Source of the DNA: Parasponia andersonii
Lineage: Eukaryota; Streptophyta; Magnoliopsida; Rosales; Cannabaceae
Direction of reading: 5' to 3'
DNA: 64,000 bases
NCBI GenBank assembly: GCA_002914805.1
Contig: JXTB01000293.1
Coordinates: 174,194-238,193, forward strand
Part shown: positions 43,934-55,788 of the stretch, piece after piece
Position numbering within the stretch: position 1 is the stretch's first letter
Layout of the letters: every line of letters begins with the position of its first letter
Made by a program: the position numbers and the translations under genes
The notes under the pieces: model-generated
The model's input: only the letters and a program-made list of their open reading frames with translations
Database searches by the model: none
What the model was told of the DNA's origin: nothing

Positions 43934-46900
43934 TGTAACTCCCTTAGAATCTCTAGACTTGCAATCTTAGTAGAATTATTATTAATAAACTTAGTGTCAA
44001 ATTTTAATAAGTTTACGTTTACAAATACTTAAAATTATATGTGTAGTATTATTTTAATGTTAAATTTTATTACGTGAGAAAACCATAGTTATCTCTTATT
44101 TTAACTTAGAAATTCTAAGTTAGTTTTCCTTAATAATAATCTACAAAAATTATATTATGTACATCAATATAACTTAATTAAGAATGTGACATGTTTATTT
44201 CACATTAATAAAATTATTAAATTTTATAACCTAAAGTTAATGGCTGTACCAAAATAGTATCATGCCATAATTTGAATGGCTAGGATTTAAGTATACAAAG
44301 AATTAAGTAGACAAATCAATTTAAAGGTGGAAAATAAGTTGTAGAAAAAGATGAAGAGTAGTGATGTTTTACCTTAGGAAGGTAATAACTTTAAATTAAT
44401 GGAATAGAAAAGGAAAGGGATAAAGTTAGTGAGTAATTCTAAAAGATAGGAAAAACGAAAATGATAATAGAAATATTCTTTAGAAATTAGTGGCCATAAT
44501 TCAAAGTAGAAGACATAGACAAAACTAATTAGTAGCTTTTGTCTCCAAAATAATTCAAAAGGTATAAAAAGATTAATATAGTGGAGACTTTCTTTGGAAG
44601 CTAGTGTTATTGGATTCCAAATAATTGAAAAATAAGAAAGATTAGAGACAAAAAAGTGGATGAGTGAAAAATAAAGTAAAAGATAAAGTAATGGAGAAGA
44701 AAAAGAAGATATGTTGACAAATTTGTAATAATAGTGCTTGGATTATCTGATGGAATGTAAAAGTGTGTATTATTGGATACCTCTTATGGATGGCCTATCA
44801 ATTCAACCTACATTTGGCAATTCAAATCCATACTTAACCTTTCAATTACTTTGCCAAAACTATCTTCATTTTTCTAATTATCCTTTCTGAAAAAAAAAAG
44901 AAAAAAAAAACTCTTTCTATCTCACTTTCTTCCAAATCCATAAGAGCTATAATATTTTATCCATCGACTCTAGAAATTAAGAATTATAATTAACACAATA
45001 GAGCAGAGCACCTAGTTTTGTGGTGGAGATATAAGAAAGAAGATTCAAGTTTAGAAGGTAAATATTCCCTCACCTTGCTTGTTATATGTTTAAATAGATT
45101 CTGTAAAAGAATAAACAAGTAATAATATATTTGATCTACTTTAAATGTTATATAATTTATATTACGTTTAGACTTATTTTGTTGATTTCCTAAGCCTCTA
45201 AATATGAATACTTCATAATAATAAAGGCTAAATAATAATAATAATAGTAAAATCAAAATGACTAAACACAAAAGTGGAAGATTTTTAAGTGTATGACCCT
45301 AAAATAAAATATTCATATAAATGAATCAAGCTTAATGATTTAGACTTAGATCCTTAAGAACAGATTTTTACCCATTAAAAATGCTTTCCAAAAATTAAAG
45401 ATGTTTGCTCAAAAGTTGAAAGAGCTAAAATGCAAAAACTTTGAGTATTTGAGTCAAAAGTGTAATTTTTATAAAATATGCGTCGAATATGTGAGAAAGA
45501 TACTTTAGCCAGTTTTAAGACCATATTAAATTATAATTAAGAAAACTTAACTGATTTAGGATAATATTAATCAAATCAACAACCAAATTATTGATAGATT
45601 AAAAAGATCACTATGATCAAGGTTAAGGAGAATTAAATCTCATCCATCTAAGTTGAAAGTATAAATTAGTCAATAAATATAACATGACACTATTTCTCAA
45701 ATGAGAAGTTTTATATTTGATCAAGACTGAGTCTTAAATGTTTTAAGTCTACTAAGTAATTAGAAGTTTTAAAAAAAATGTATAAGGCCACTTTAAATTA
45801 CTCTAACAAATAGGGTATATATATGTCAAGGCAAAACTTCGACCTAGACGTACGTAATTTATTAGTAGAACTAGGACAACCATATTAAGAGATAAGTACA
45901 ATTTCACCTATAGCATGGATGACTTGAAAATGTTTGTAGTATGATATATGCTTATAAAGATAAGGACAATTTCACCTATGGCCTATGTATAATATGTGCT
46001 TATAAAGATACATTTCCAATACTATAAAAATGATGTATGCTTACTTTACAATGTTAATACTTTAGCATACTTTAACAAAGGAAATGCTATGATAATGGAA
46101 TATAAGTTTGGAATTGTTATTGAAATGTACCCACTCATGTTAAGAGAAGACTAAATAAGATAAAGAATTTAAAGGTGTCGTACCAACCTCCACTAGGTGA
46201 AGACATCCGAGGGAAAAATAAAACCGACCTCCGCTAAGCGAGAATTTCCGAGGAAAAGTATGTTAAGACTATGACTGTAGATGTTTTCTGTTCGGTCGCT
46301 TCTCTGGTTCCCCGTTCGGTAGTGCGCACTCGGTACGTACACCTAGGCTCATAAGAAAGATAAAAGACTTTATGATCAAGAATGAGATAAAATCATGATA
46401 CAATATCTTATAATAAAGCATAAAGTAATGATTTCATAAAACTACATAGCCATACTTTCATAAAAGATTGTTTGCTTTATATTTTGTGAGAATTACATTG
46501 TACTTACTAAGTAAAAGCTCACATTTTATGAGTATCCATGCTATAGATACCAAAGAAAAGAAACCTATGATTTAATTGATAGGTTAGCTAGAATTGAGGT
46601 GGGGAGGAATGCAAAGTACGGGTAATAGAATACCACTACTATAATTACTTCCACATATATTCTTATTATGAGACAAATGATTTCAATTATGTAAGTTTGA
46701 TGTTGTTTGAAAACGTAGTTATAAATTGGCATTTTATTTCATAATGCATGATTTTATTAAATTGAACTTGAAAATGTATTTTGATTGAATAAATTTAAAC
46801 AAATTTATTTCAAAATTTCTGAAAGAGAAAATATTTTGATTTAAATAAATGCAAAATACAAGGGGTTCTGTCAAAAAGACCCAAACTGTCCAAGGAGAGC

Positions 46901-47205
46901 TTAAGACTTAAGTGGTCCATATGTGACCTTCCTCCTCACCTGGGAGCTCTTTATAGTTGTGCATTATTTAAATCACCTTAATAAAAAGTTTGTAAACAAA
47001 TTTAAATAAATGATACTTAACCATCGAGAAGCATTTTACTTGTTTTCAAAATTTAAGTAAATGGTTAGTTATGAATATAAATCTCTTAAAAAGAAATAAA
47101 AGCATAAAAAAAAATTTGTCATGAATTTTCAGCATCTAAATTTCTCTTTTTAAATAAGTAAGCTAAGAAGTAAGTAGTTAAGGTCCGAAAAGTTTGGTCG
47201 TTATA
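43934..47205 (+). repeat. 5' LTR of element A1 (3.27 kb)
   Basis: Starts TGTAACTCCC and ends GTCGTTATA (TGTAAC...GTTACA ends, last bases decayed). It contains the (AAT)n microsatellite near 45232-45250 and the 'cctccactaggtgaaga' / 'cctccgctaagcgagaa' pair at 46188-46235. At 44795-44804 the TATA box seen in other copies reads CTATCAATTC, so this copy has probably lost its promoter. The frame at 44990-45271 is chance. Confidence 0.88.
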
Positions 47206-47207
47206 GT

Positions 47208-47219
47208 TGTCATCAGAGC
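47208..47219 (+). promoter_or_regulatory. Primer-binding site of A1 (decayed)
   Basis: TGTCATCAGAGC, two mismatches from TGGTATCAGAGC, three bases after the LTR end. Confidence 0.8.
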
Positions 47220-47332
47220 GGGGTATCCTATCGTCCTACCTCGCATCCCTTCTCAATATTTCAGACAACTCAAGTAAGTAGAATTTTTACTTTGTATATT
47301 ATTTAACCTTAAGAACGTATTATGTAGTAGTA

Positions 47333-48166
47333 ATGGATACCCCAATAATCGACATTCCGATGGACCGAGAGATTACCAAACCTCAACTTTTTGGAGCTAC
47401 AACAGTGACTGCCTTCAGAGTAGGATGACCACCATACTACTTGGGTGAATCTACACTTGAAGCATTAGGGAATTAGCTTCACGAAACAGAACAACTTTTA
47501 TGAGCAGATCGCATCTAGGAGTATGAATGGACCACTCTTGCAGTCAGGTAACTACGAAATAATGCTCGAGCATGGTAGGGAGCATCAGGACACATAGCAG
47601 ACAATATGAGTTAGAAAATATTTTAGAGATTAATCATAGCACGCTTTTCACAAATAGAACAACATAATAATCCAATAGATATCCCGACATCAAAGACTCA
47701 ATTATAAGAACATGCTTTTGACTTTGTAAGAAATAGATGGGAATCCCGGCCAGGCGAATCTATAGAAGAATATAACATCTGTTTTTTTGAGGAAGTAGTT
47801 TGCATATTCCCTCCAAAATAGCCTAATAGTATCTTGCTTACGACCTATTGGAATGGAATCCCAAGTCATATCTGAAGACGCATGCGGAATCCACTTATTG
47901 ATATGAATCTTGAACACATTATTTTAGAGGCAATTCATACGGAAGAGGAATATTAAAGGAAAATGGAACAGAGTATAGCTAAAGGATCATCTCGCAGAAA
48001 TACCATAAGAACACCTTTCCAACAAGGAGACCCCGAAGAAAGGCAAAGAAGGGTACAACTGCGAATAGATGCGGAGAGAACCATGCCCACTGGATAAGGA
48101 CATACTAATAACAATGAGGAAGACTCTAAAGAGGACCCAGAAGAGATTAAGTATAGAATAGACTAG
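47333..48166 (+). pseudogene. Extra 278-codon frame upstream of gag (gag-like?)
   Basis: Starting at ATG 47333 (MDTPIIDIPMDREITKPQLF), a single reading frame runs to 48166 without any indel but with about 13 in-frame stops, most explainable as C-to-T or G-to-A changes. Preserved stretches include FDFVRNRWESRPGESIEEYN, TYWNGIPSH and NPLIDMNLEHIILEAIHTEE, and the end is Glu/Asp rich (NNEEDSKEDPEEIKYRID). The pattern W.....GESI.EY...F.E resembles the core of retrotransposon gag, but the true gag with its zinc knuckle starts 160 bases downstream. I do not recognise the protein; a second gag-like or accessory protein is an inference. B1 and B2 lack this region through their internal deletion. Confidence 0.6.
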
Positions 48167-48323
48167 AAATGTTTATATGTTCTTAATTTGTACTTTAATT
48201 AATGAAATGATATAATTATGAAACAACATATGTCTGATTACTTAATTCATCCTTTTTCTTCATAATCAAAGTTGAGATAACTAATAATACCTTGAACTAA
48301 TAGGAGTCAACTAAAAATAAAAA

Positions 48324-49440
48324 ATGCCAAAAGAGAGGGGAAGACCACGAGTCACTTCAATAAATGCACCTAAAACACCTGGCCTAGGTAATCTTGTAGC
48401 TAACTTGCAACAACGACTCCAAGCTCAAGAAGAGAAGAAGAGGAACCTTTGTGAGCAACTAAGGAAACAACTCCAAGAGAATTTCAAACCTTAAGTTGAC
48501 AATGAAGTACTCTATCTGAAGAGGAAGAGCCAGAACTACAACTAGAACCTGTAATACATGATCGACGCATGGAGTGTCAAGAACCACTTTATGAACCCTT
48601 CAAAAAGAAGCATCTTGCTAAGTTTGAAGGATCGATAGAACCTTTGGTGGCCAAAGAATGGTTATTGTCAATCCAAATTATCCTAGATTTTATGAACTTT
48701 AGTGACCATGAAAATGTGTTATGTATATCTTATGTCCTAAGGAAAGATGCACGATATTGGTGGGAGATAGATAAGATGAGAAGAAATGTTAGAGAAATGT
48801 CGTGGAATGACTTCATCCATGAATTTAACCAGAAATACTATAATCATATGGCGATACGGGCCCAGCAAAATGAATTCATTAATATCAAACAAGGGAATAT
48901 GACAGTCATCGAGGCCGTACAAAAGTTCGACCAGCTTGCAGGACTGTGTCCCTATTTGGTACTCACTAAAGAGGAATGAGTAAGGAGGAAGCTCGAAATA
49001 TTTCACCCTGAATTAGCAGTTATCATTGATAGTGGTGACGATCCACCAACTACAGTCACAGAATGTGTAGGAAGGGCACTCCAAATAGAATATCGTCTTG
49101 CCCAAGCCAATGAAGAATGACAAAAATATTTCGAATCAAAGAAAAACCAATGCGGGCAAGCTAAATCAAATCAGGACAACAACCAAAGAGGATTTGGGAC
49201 CCAATCTGGCCATAACAAGAACTAGAACAATAACAACCGCAATAATTATAGTGGAATGAAGAGAATGAATAACTTTGATGGCCAAAGAAACCAAAAAGGA
49301 GAGCCTCAACAACAAAAGAAAGTCAAGGTAGAATTTCCACCATGTCCTAAGTGTGGGAAGAAACACCCTAGGGAATGTCATTTTGGCTTAAACACCTGCT
49401 ACCTCTTTGGAAGAGGGTTATTATGCTAAGAACTGCTACA
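48324..49440 (+). pseudogene. Ty3/gypsy gag of A1
   Basis: The likely start is MPKERGRPRV at 48324, followed by a Gln-rich segment and a frame break near 48495-48560. From 48569 the retrotransposon gag core is open for 136 codons (KFEGSIEPLVAKEWLLSIQ, YVLRKDARYWWEI, SWNDFIHEFNQKYYN, GNMTVIEAVQKFDQLAGLCP) and stops at 48977 where the frame would continue (RRKLEIFHPELAV). A basic, Asn/Gln-rich region leads to a zinc knuckle beginning CPKCGKKHPRECHFG at about 49345, broken by a frameshift near 49400. Gag would form the particle shell and bind element RNA. Confidence 0.88.
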
Positions 49441-52400
49441 GTAAATAGAATCAAGCTAACCTTCCAACAACGTCTAAGCTGCAAGGACCTCAAATTCACA
49501 ATATGCATATCAAAGTTGAAGGACCTCAGATTGGTCAAGGAAGATTAGAAGCACCTCCAGAAACCACTGCTCAAGTTTACACCTTTACGAAGGAGGACGC
49601 AGATACAGGAATATCTAATGTGGTCACAAGTCAGCTGTCTGTTGCCACTCAAAATGCATATGTCTTATTTGATTCTAGTGCTATGCATTGTTTTGTGTCA
49701 TATTTGTTTTCCAAAAGAATAACTCAGAATAGTGATAGAATGATTAGAACTTTAAATATAGCTCTACCTTCAGGTGAAACTTTGACAACGAATTATTGGA
49801 TAAGACATGTTCTAAGAATTATAGCTGCTAGGGAACTGTATGCTGACCTAGTCATCCTAGCAATGATTGATTATAATGTCATTCTAGGAATGGACTTTGT
49901 GGGAAGGTAAAATACTAACATTAAATGTCAAAGTCGAAGGATCACGTTCAAACCTCTAAGAGAAGAAAATTTCACTTATAATGGAGATACTAAAAAGCAA
50001 CCTCGAGTGATGATCTTAGTAATACAAACAAGGAGAATGTTGAGTAACGGGTGTCTGAGATATCTACTTAATATTCTAGATAAGAGTAAAGAAGAAAAGA
50101 AGAGGCTAGAAGATGTAATCTTCGTCAAGGAGTACATTGATGTATTTCCCGATGATCTACCAGGACTATTACCAGAGCAAGAAATTTCCTTTGAGATTGA
50201 ATTACTACCCGGTACTGTCCTTATTTCGAAAGCACCTTACAGAATGGCACCTGCTGAGCTTAAAAAGCTATAAACCTAACTATAAGAGTTTTTAGACAGG
50301 GATTTTATCCGACCAAGTCACTTACCATGGGGCGCACCTGTTATATTCGTGAAGAAGAAGAATAGAACATTCATAATGTACATCGACTACAGAGAATTGA
50401 ATAAGGTGACCATAAAGAATAAATATCCTTTGCCAAAGATAGATGACTTGTTCAATCAACTAAAAGGAGCTACAGTTTTCTTAAAGATCAATTTGCAATC
50501 GGGCTATCATCAACTAAGAATTAAAGAGAGTGATATTTCGAAGTCTACCTTTCGAATATGATATAGGCATTATGAGTACTTAGTGACACATTTTGGGTAA
50601 CCAATTCTCCTATGGCATTTGTGAACCTGATGAATAGAGTGTTCAAGAAATAATTGGACAAATTTGTCATAGTCTTTATCAATGACATCTTAATTTACTC
50701 AAGGTCTCAAGAGGAACAAGAACAACAACTCAAACTCATATTATAGAAGTTAAGGAAACATCATCTCTATGCCACCAATATAGAGAAGTGTGGCTAGATT
50801 TCTCCATTCTTAGGACATGTGGTTGCAAAGGAAGGAGTTACTGAAGTGAGACATTTCTTAGATCCTTCCAAGATAGAGGCAGTGAACAATTGGCCAGCAC
50901 CTAAAACCATGATTGAAATGAGGAGCTTTTTGGAATTAGCTGGCTATTATCGAAGATTTGTAGAAGGATTATCAAAGCTCATTGCTCCCCTCACGGCCCT
51001 TACAAAAAAAGGGAAGAAATACAAATGGATAGAGAAGTGTGAAGAAAGCGTCCAAGAGTTGAAGAATAGGCTTACTAGTGCACCTATACTACTATCCCAT
51101 CAAACGAAGGACAGTTCGACATTTATAGTGATGCGTCGAAGTTGGTACTAGGAGCAGTACTAATGCAAAATGGAAAGGTCATGGTATATGGTTCTCGACA
51201 ACTAAAGGAGTATGAGAAAAACTATCCAACTCATGATCTAGAACTTGCTGCTGTAGTATTCGTTCTCAAACTTTGGCGATACTACTTATACGGGGCTCAA
51301 TGTCGAATCTACACTGACCATAAAAGCCTGAAGTACATATTCACTTAGAAAAAGTTGAACATGAGGTAGCATAGATGGCTTGAGTTAGTAAAGGATTATG
51401 ATTGTGAAATCTTGTACCACCCGAGTAAGGAAAACAAGGTTATAGATATGCTAAGCAGAAAAACGATTTCAACTCTGGTGTCAATAAAAGCCTTACCTAA
51501 ACCCTTACAAGAGGAGATAAACAACGTCAGTTTAGATTTAATGATAGGAAAATTGTCTATATTAACTCTTAAACCAGACATTTTTGAGAATATGAAGGAA
51601 ACCCAAGAGCTTGATCCTATCTTAGCATGAATTATGGAAGACATTGTAGAAGGAAAACTGACTGAGTTCAGCCTCTCTTCTAACAGAATTCTCAAACTGA
51701 ATGGTAGATTATACATAACCAATGATGCCAAAATGAAGAATTAGATCCTTTCTGAGGCACACGAGACCCCTTATTCTATCAATCTTAGTGCGACAAAGAT
51801 GTATAACGATCTAAAGGAACACTTTTGGTGGAATGAAATGAAAACATATGTTGCTAAGTATGCACAAAAGTGCTAGATGTGTCAAAAAATCAAAGCTGAA
51901 CACAAGCGACCTACTGAAGAATTTCAACCAATTGAAATTGTAGAATCGAAATGGGAGAAAATTGCTATGGATTTTATGGTTGGATTACCAAGAACGCTAG
52001 AAGGATATGATGCAATATAGGTGATTATGGATCGACTAACTAAATCAGCACACTTTCTACCAATGAAAATCACTTAATCATTGGAAAAGTTAGCTGAATT
52101 ATACGTGGCTGAGATAGTCAGACTACGTGGAATACCACAAAATATCATTTCTGATCGCGACATTCGATTTACCTCCACTTTTTGGAGAAAAGTCTAAGAA
52201 GCCTTAGGTACAAAGCTAAATTTTAGCACGGCTTTCCATCCTCAAACTGATAGGCAGTTAGAACGAACTATCCAAACTTTAGAAGATATGCTTAGGGCAT
52301 ACATCATGGACTTTAAAGGAGCATGGAATAAGAAACTTCCATTGATAGAGTTCTCCTACAATAACAATTACTAGGCCTCTATCAAGGCAGCATCTTTTGA

Positions 52401-52940
52401 AGTACTTTATAGAAGAAGATGTAGATCTCTAATCCATTGGTTTGAACCTGGAGACAAATATTTAGAAACCACTGATTTCATAAAGGAAACTACTAAAGCT
52501 ATACAAAAAATAGGAAAATGATGGAAACTGCTCAGAGTAGACAGAAAAGCTATGTAGACAAGCAAAGAACTCCATTAGAATTCCAAGTAGGAGATGCAAT
52601 TTTTCTCGAAATAGCACTAATAAAGGGAAAATGAGGAAAATTGAGTCCAAGATACATTGGACCATTCAAAATCTTAGAGCGTATTGGCAAAGTAGCCTAT
52701 AAGTTAGCTTTACTACCTGAATTAGCATCAGTGCATAACATATTCCATATATCTATGCTGAAGAAATACATCTTAGACCCCGTCACATGTTTTGAAGCAT
52801 GAACTTGTTGAAGTTCACGAAGACTTGACATACGAGGAGAAAATGGTGAAGATTTTTCTCGTGAAGAACAGACTCTTAGAAACAAGACCATACTTTCAGT
52901 TAAGGTACTGTGGCGAAACCACAAGATCGAAGAGCCTACT
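49441..52940 (+). pseudogene. Ty3/gypsy pol of A1: PR, RT, RNase H, integrase, chromodomain
   Basis: Protease at 49503-49910: VLFDSSAMHCFVS replaces the usual DSGATHSF, so the active-site Gly is lost; VILGMDFVGR is kept. RT at about 50090-50815: FPDDLPGLLPEQEISFEIEL, then [32 protein letters not shown], and the catalytic motif as FINDILIYS, with the first Asp of the pair changed to Asn. RNase H at about 50819-51348 ([32 protein letters not shown]). Integrase zinc finger near 51785-51890 (HFWWNEM, MCQKIKAEH; the first Cys of the CxxC is a stop) and core to about 52510 ([48 protein letters not shown]). The tail and chromodomain end abruptly at HKIEEPT (52940), where the LTR interior begins. Many stops and frameshifts make it inactive. 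Confidence 0.93.
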
Positions 52941-55788
52941 ATGGATAGCCTATAAATAGATCTTTCATTTAGCAATTCAAATCCATACTTAACCTTCCAA
53001 TTACTTAGCCAAAACTATCTTCATTTTTCTAATTATCCTTTCTCGAAAAAAAAAGAGAGAAAAAAAAAACTCTTTCTATCTCATTTTCTTCTATATCTAT
53101 AAGAGCTATAATATTTTACCCATCGACTCTAGAAATTAAGAATTATAATTAATAGAAGAGAGTACCTATTTTTGTGGTGGAGATATAAGAAAAAAGATTC
53201 AACCTTGGAAGGTAAATATTTCCTCACCTTGCTTGTTATATGTTTAAATAGATTTTATAAAAGAATAAATGGATAATAACATATTTGATCTACTTTAAAT
53301 GTTATATAATTTATGTTATGTTTAGACTTATTTTGTTGATTTCTTAAGACTCTATATATGAATACCTCATAATAATAAAGGCTAAATAATAATAATAATA
53401 GTAAAATCAAAATGACTAAACACAAAAGTGGAAGATTTTTAAGTGTAAGACCCTAAAATAAAATATGCATGGAAATGAATCAAGCTTAATGATTTAGACT
53501 TAAATCCTTAAGAACATATTTTTATCCATTAAAAATGCTTTCCAAAAATTAAAGATGTTTGCTTAAAAGTTGAAAGGGCTAAAATACAAAAACTTTGAGT
53601 ATTTGGGTCAAAAGTGTAATTTTGAAAAAATATGGGTCGAATATATAAGAAAGATATTTTAGGCAGTTTTAAAATCATATTAAAGTGTAAAAGTTAATAA
53701 AGGAAGAATCTGTAACAAAAAGATAAGTTATTACTCAATATTTACTATTAGAGGGCATAAATGTTAGAAATCTTAAGATTATAGACAAAAATATAAATTA
53801 TAAAACTTGAAATTTTGGATTGAAAATTTGGTATAAGAATTAATAGAAAACTTTATTTTAAATCTCTAACTGGGATAAGAAAAGATTTACTTAAATTTAA
53901 GACATGAAATCTATTATAGGAAATAAATAATGTATGTCTCTACTTGTATTTAGCCTAAGTTTAGTGATGGACCTAAAAAGTGTGATCAATGCCTAATAGT
54001 ATTTAATCCAAGTATGATTTTAGATTTTAAATCTGTGTAGTGATTAATGTGTTTGACGCACTTATCATATTATGACCCTTAATTACGAATAAAGAAATTA
54101 ATCAAGAAGAGTTCAAAGTATTTGATGAAAAGAAATATAATTAAGGAAACTTAACTTATTTAGGATGATTTTAATCAACAACCAAATTATTGATAGATTA
54201 AAACGATCACTATAATAAAGGTTAAAGAGAATTAAATCTCAGCCATCTAAGTTAAAGGTAATTAGTCAATGAATATAACATAACATTGTTTCTCAAATAT
54301 GAAGTTTTATGTTTGATTAAGATTAAATCTTAAATGTTTTAAGCGTACTAAGTAATTAGAAGTTTAAAAAAAAAAAGAATAAGGCTACTTTAAATTACTC
54401 TAACAAATAGAGTATGTATATGTCGGAGCAAAACTACGACCTAGACGTACGCAATTAACGAGTGGAACTAGGACAATCATATTACGAGGTAAGTACAATT
54501 TAACCTATGGCATGGATGGTTTGAAAATATTTCATGTTTACAGTATGATATGTTTGAAATTATTTCATGTATTAACTTGCCTTTATATTATTAGTGTATG
54601 GCCTATGTATAATGTATATTTATAGAGATACATTTCTTATGCTATAAAAATAATGTACAATGTTATAATGTAAAAATACTTTAGCATACTTTAACAAAGA
54701 AAATGCTATAATAATGGAATATAAGTTTGGGCTTATTTTTGAAATGTACCCACCCATATTAAGAGAAGACTAAATAAGATAAAGAATTTAAAGGTGTCGT
54801 ACCAACCTCCACTAGGTGAGGATATCCGAGAGAAAATAAGACTGACCTCCGCTACGCGAGAATTTCTGAGGAAAATTATATTAAGATTATGACCGTAGAT
54901 GTTTTCATTTGGGTCACTCCCTTGGTTCCCCGTTTAGTAGTGTGCGCTCTGTATGCACACCAGGGCCCATAAGAAAGATAAAATCATGATAAAATATCTT
55001 ATAATGAAGCATAAAGTAATGATTTCATAAAATAGCATAACCAAACTTTTATAAAAGATTATTTGTTTATAAGTAAAATGTTTGTGAGAATTACATTATA
55101 CTTGCTAAGCGAAAGCTCACATTTTAAGAGTATACATGCTATAGGTACCAAAGAAAAGAAACCTCTGATTTGATTGATGGGTTAGCTGGAATTGAGGCGA
55201 GAATGAATGCGAGGCACGGGCAATAGAATATCACTATTAAAATTACTTCCGTATATGTTCTTATTATGAGACAAATGATTTCAATTATGTAAGCTTGATA
55301 TTGTTTAAAAACGTACTTATAACTTGGCATTTTATTTCGCAATGCATGGTATTATTAATTGAACTTGAAAATGTATTTCGATTAAATAGAATTTAAATAA
55401 TTAAAAGATCTAAAAGAGAAAATATTTTGATTTAAATAACTACGAAACACTACGAGTTCTGTCAAAAAGACCTAAACTGTCTAAGGAGAGTTTAGGATTT
55501 AAGTCGTCTGTATGTGACCCCTCTCCTCACCTGAGAGCTCTTTATGGTTGTGCATTATTTAAATCACCTTAATAAAATGTTTATAAACAAATTTAAATAA
55601 AGGATACTTAACTATCGAGAAGCTGTTTTCAAAATTTAAATAAATGGTTAGTTATGAATATAAATCTCTTAAAAAGAAATAAAAGCATAAAAAAATTTGT
55701 AATGAATTTTTAGCATCTAAATTTTTCTTTTTAAATAAGTAAGCTAAGAAGGTAAGTAATTAACGATCCAAAAAATCGGGTCGTTACA
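52941..55788 (+). repeat. 3' LTR of A1, 5'-truncated
   Basis: This begins inside the LTR about 10 bases before the TATA box (52950-52959) and runs to GGGTCGTTACA at 55788. The PPT and the first ~860 bases of the LTR are missing; the break joins the chromodomain codons directly to LTR sequence. The rest is collinear with the 5' LTR apart from a ~500-base block (about 53690-54115) present here and in the solo LTR but deleted in the A1 5' LTR near 45520. Confidence 0.85.

Larger units (their letters stand above)
43934..55788 (+). mobile_element. Chromovirus element A1, nearly full length, decayed
   Basis: Plus-strand element of ~11.9 kb: 5' LTR 43934-47205, primer site 47208-47219, extra 5' frame 47333-48166, gag from 48324, PR-RT-RNase H-integrase-chromodomain to about 52940, and a 3' LTR lacking its first ~860 bases plus the PPT (52941-55788). 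It is the most complete copy of family A and the reference for reading A2 and the solo LTR. The bases flanking it (attgg left, taaat right) do not match as a target duplication, in line with rearrangement. Confidence 0.88.
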
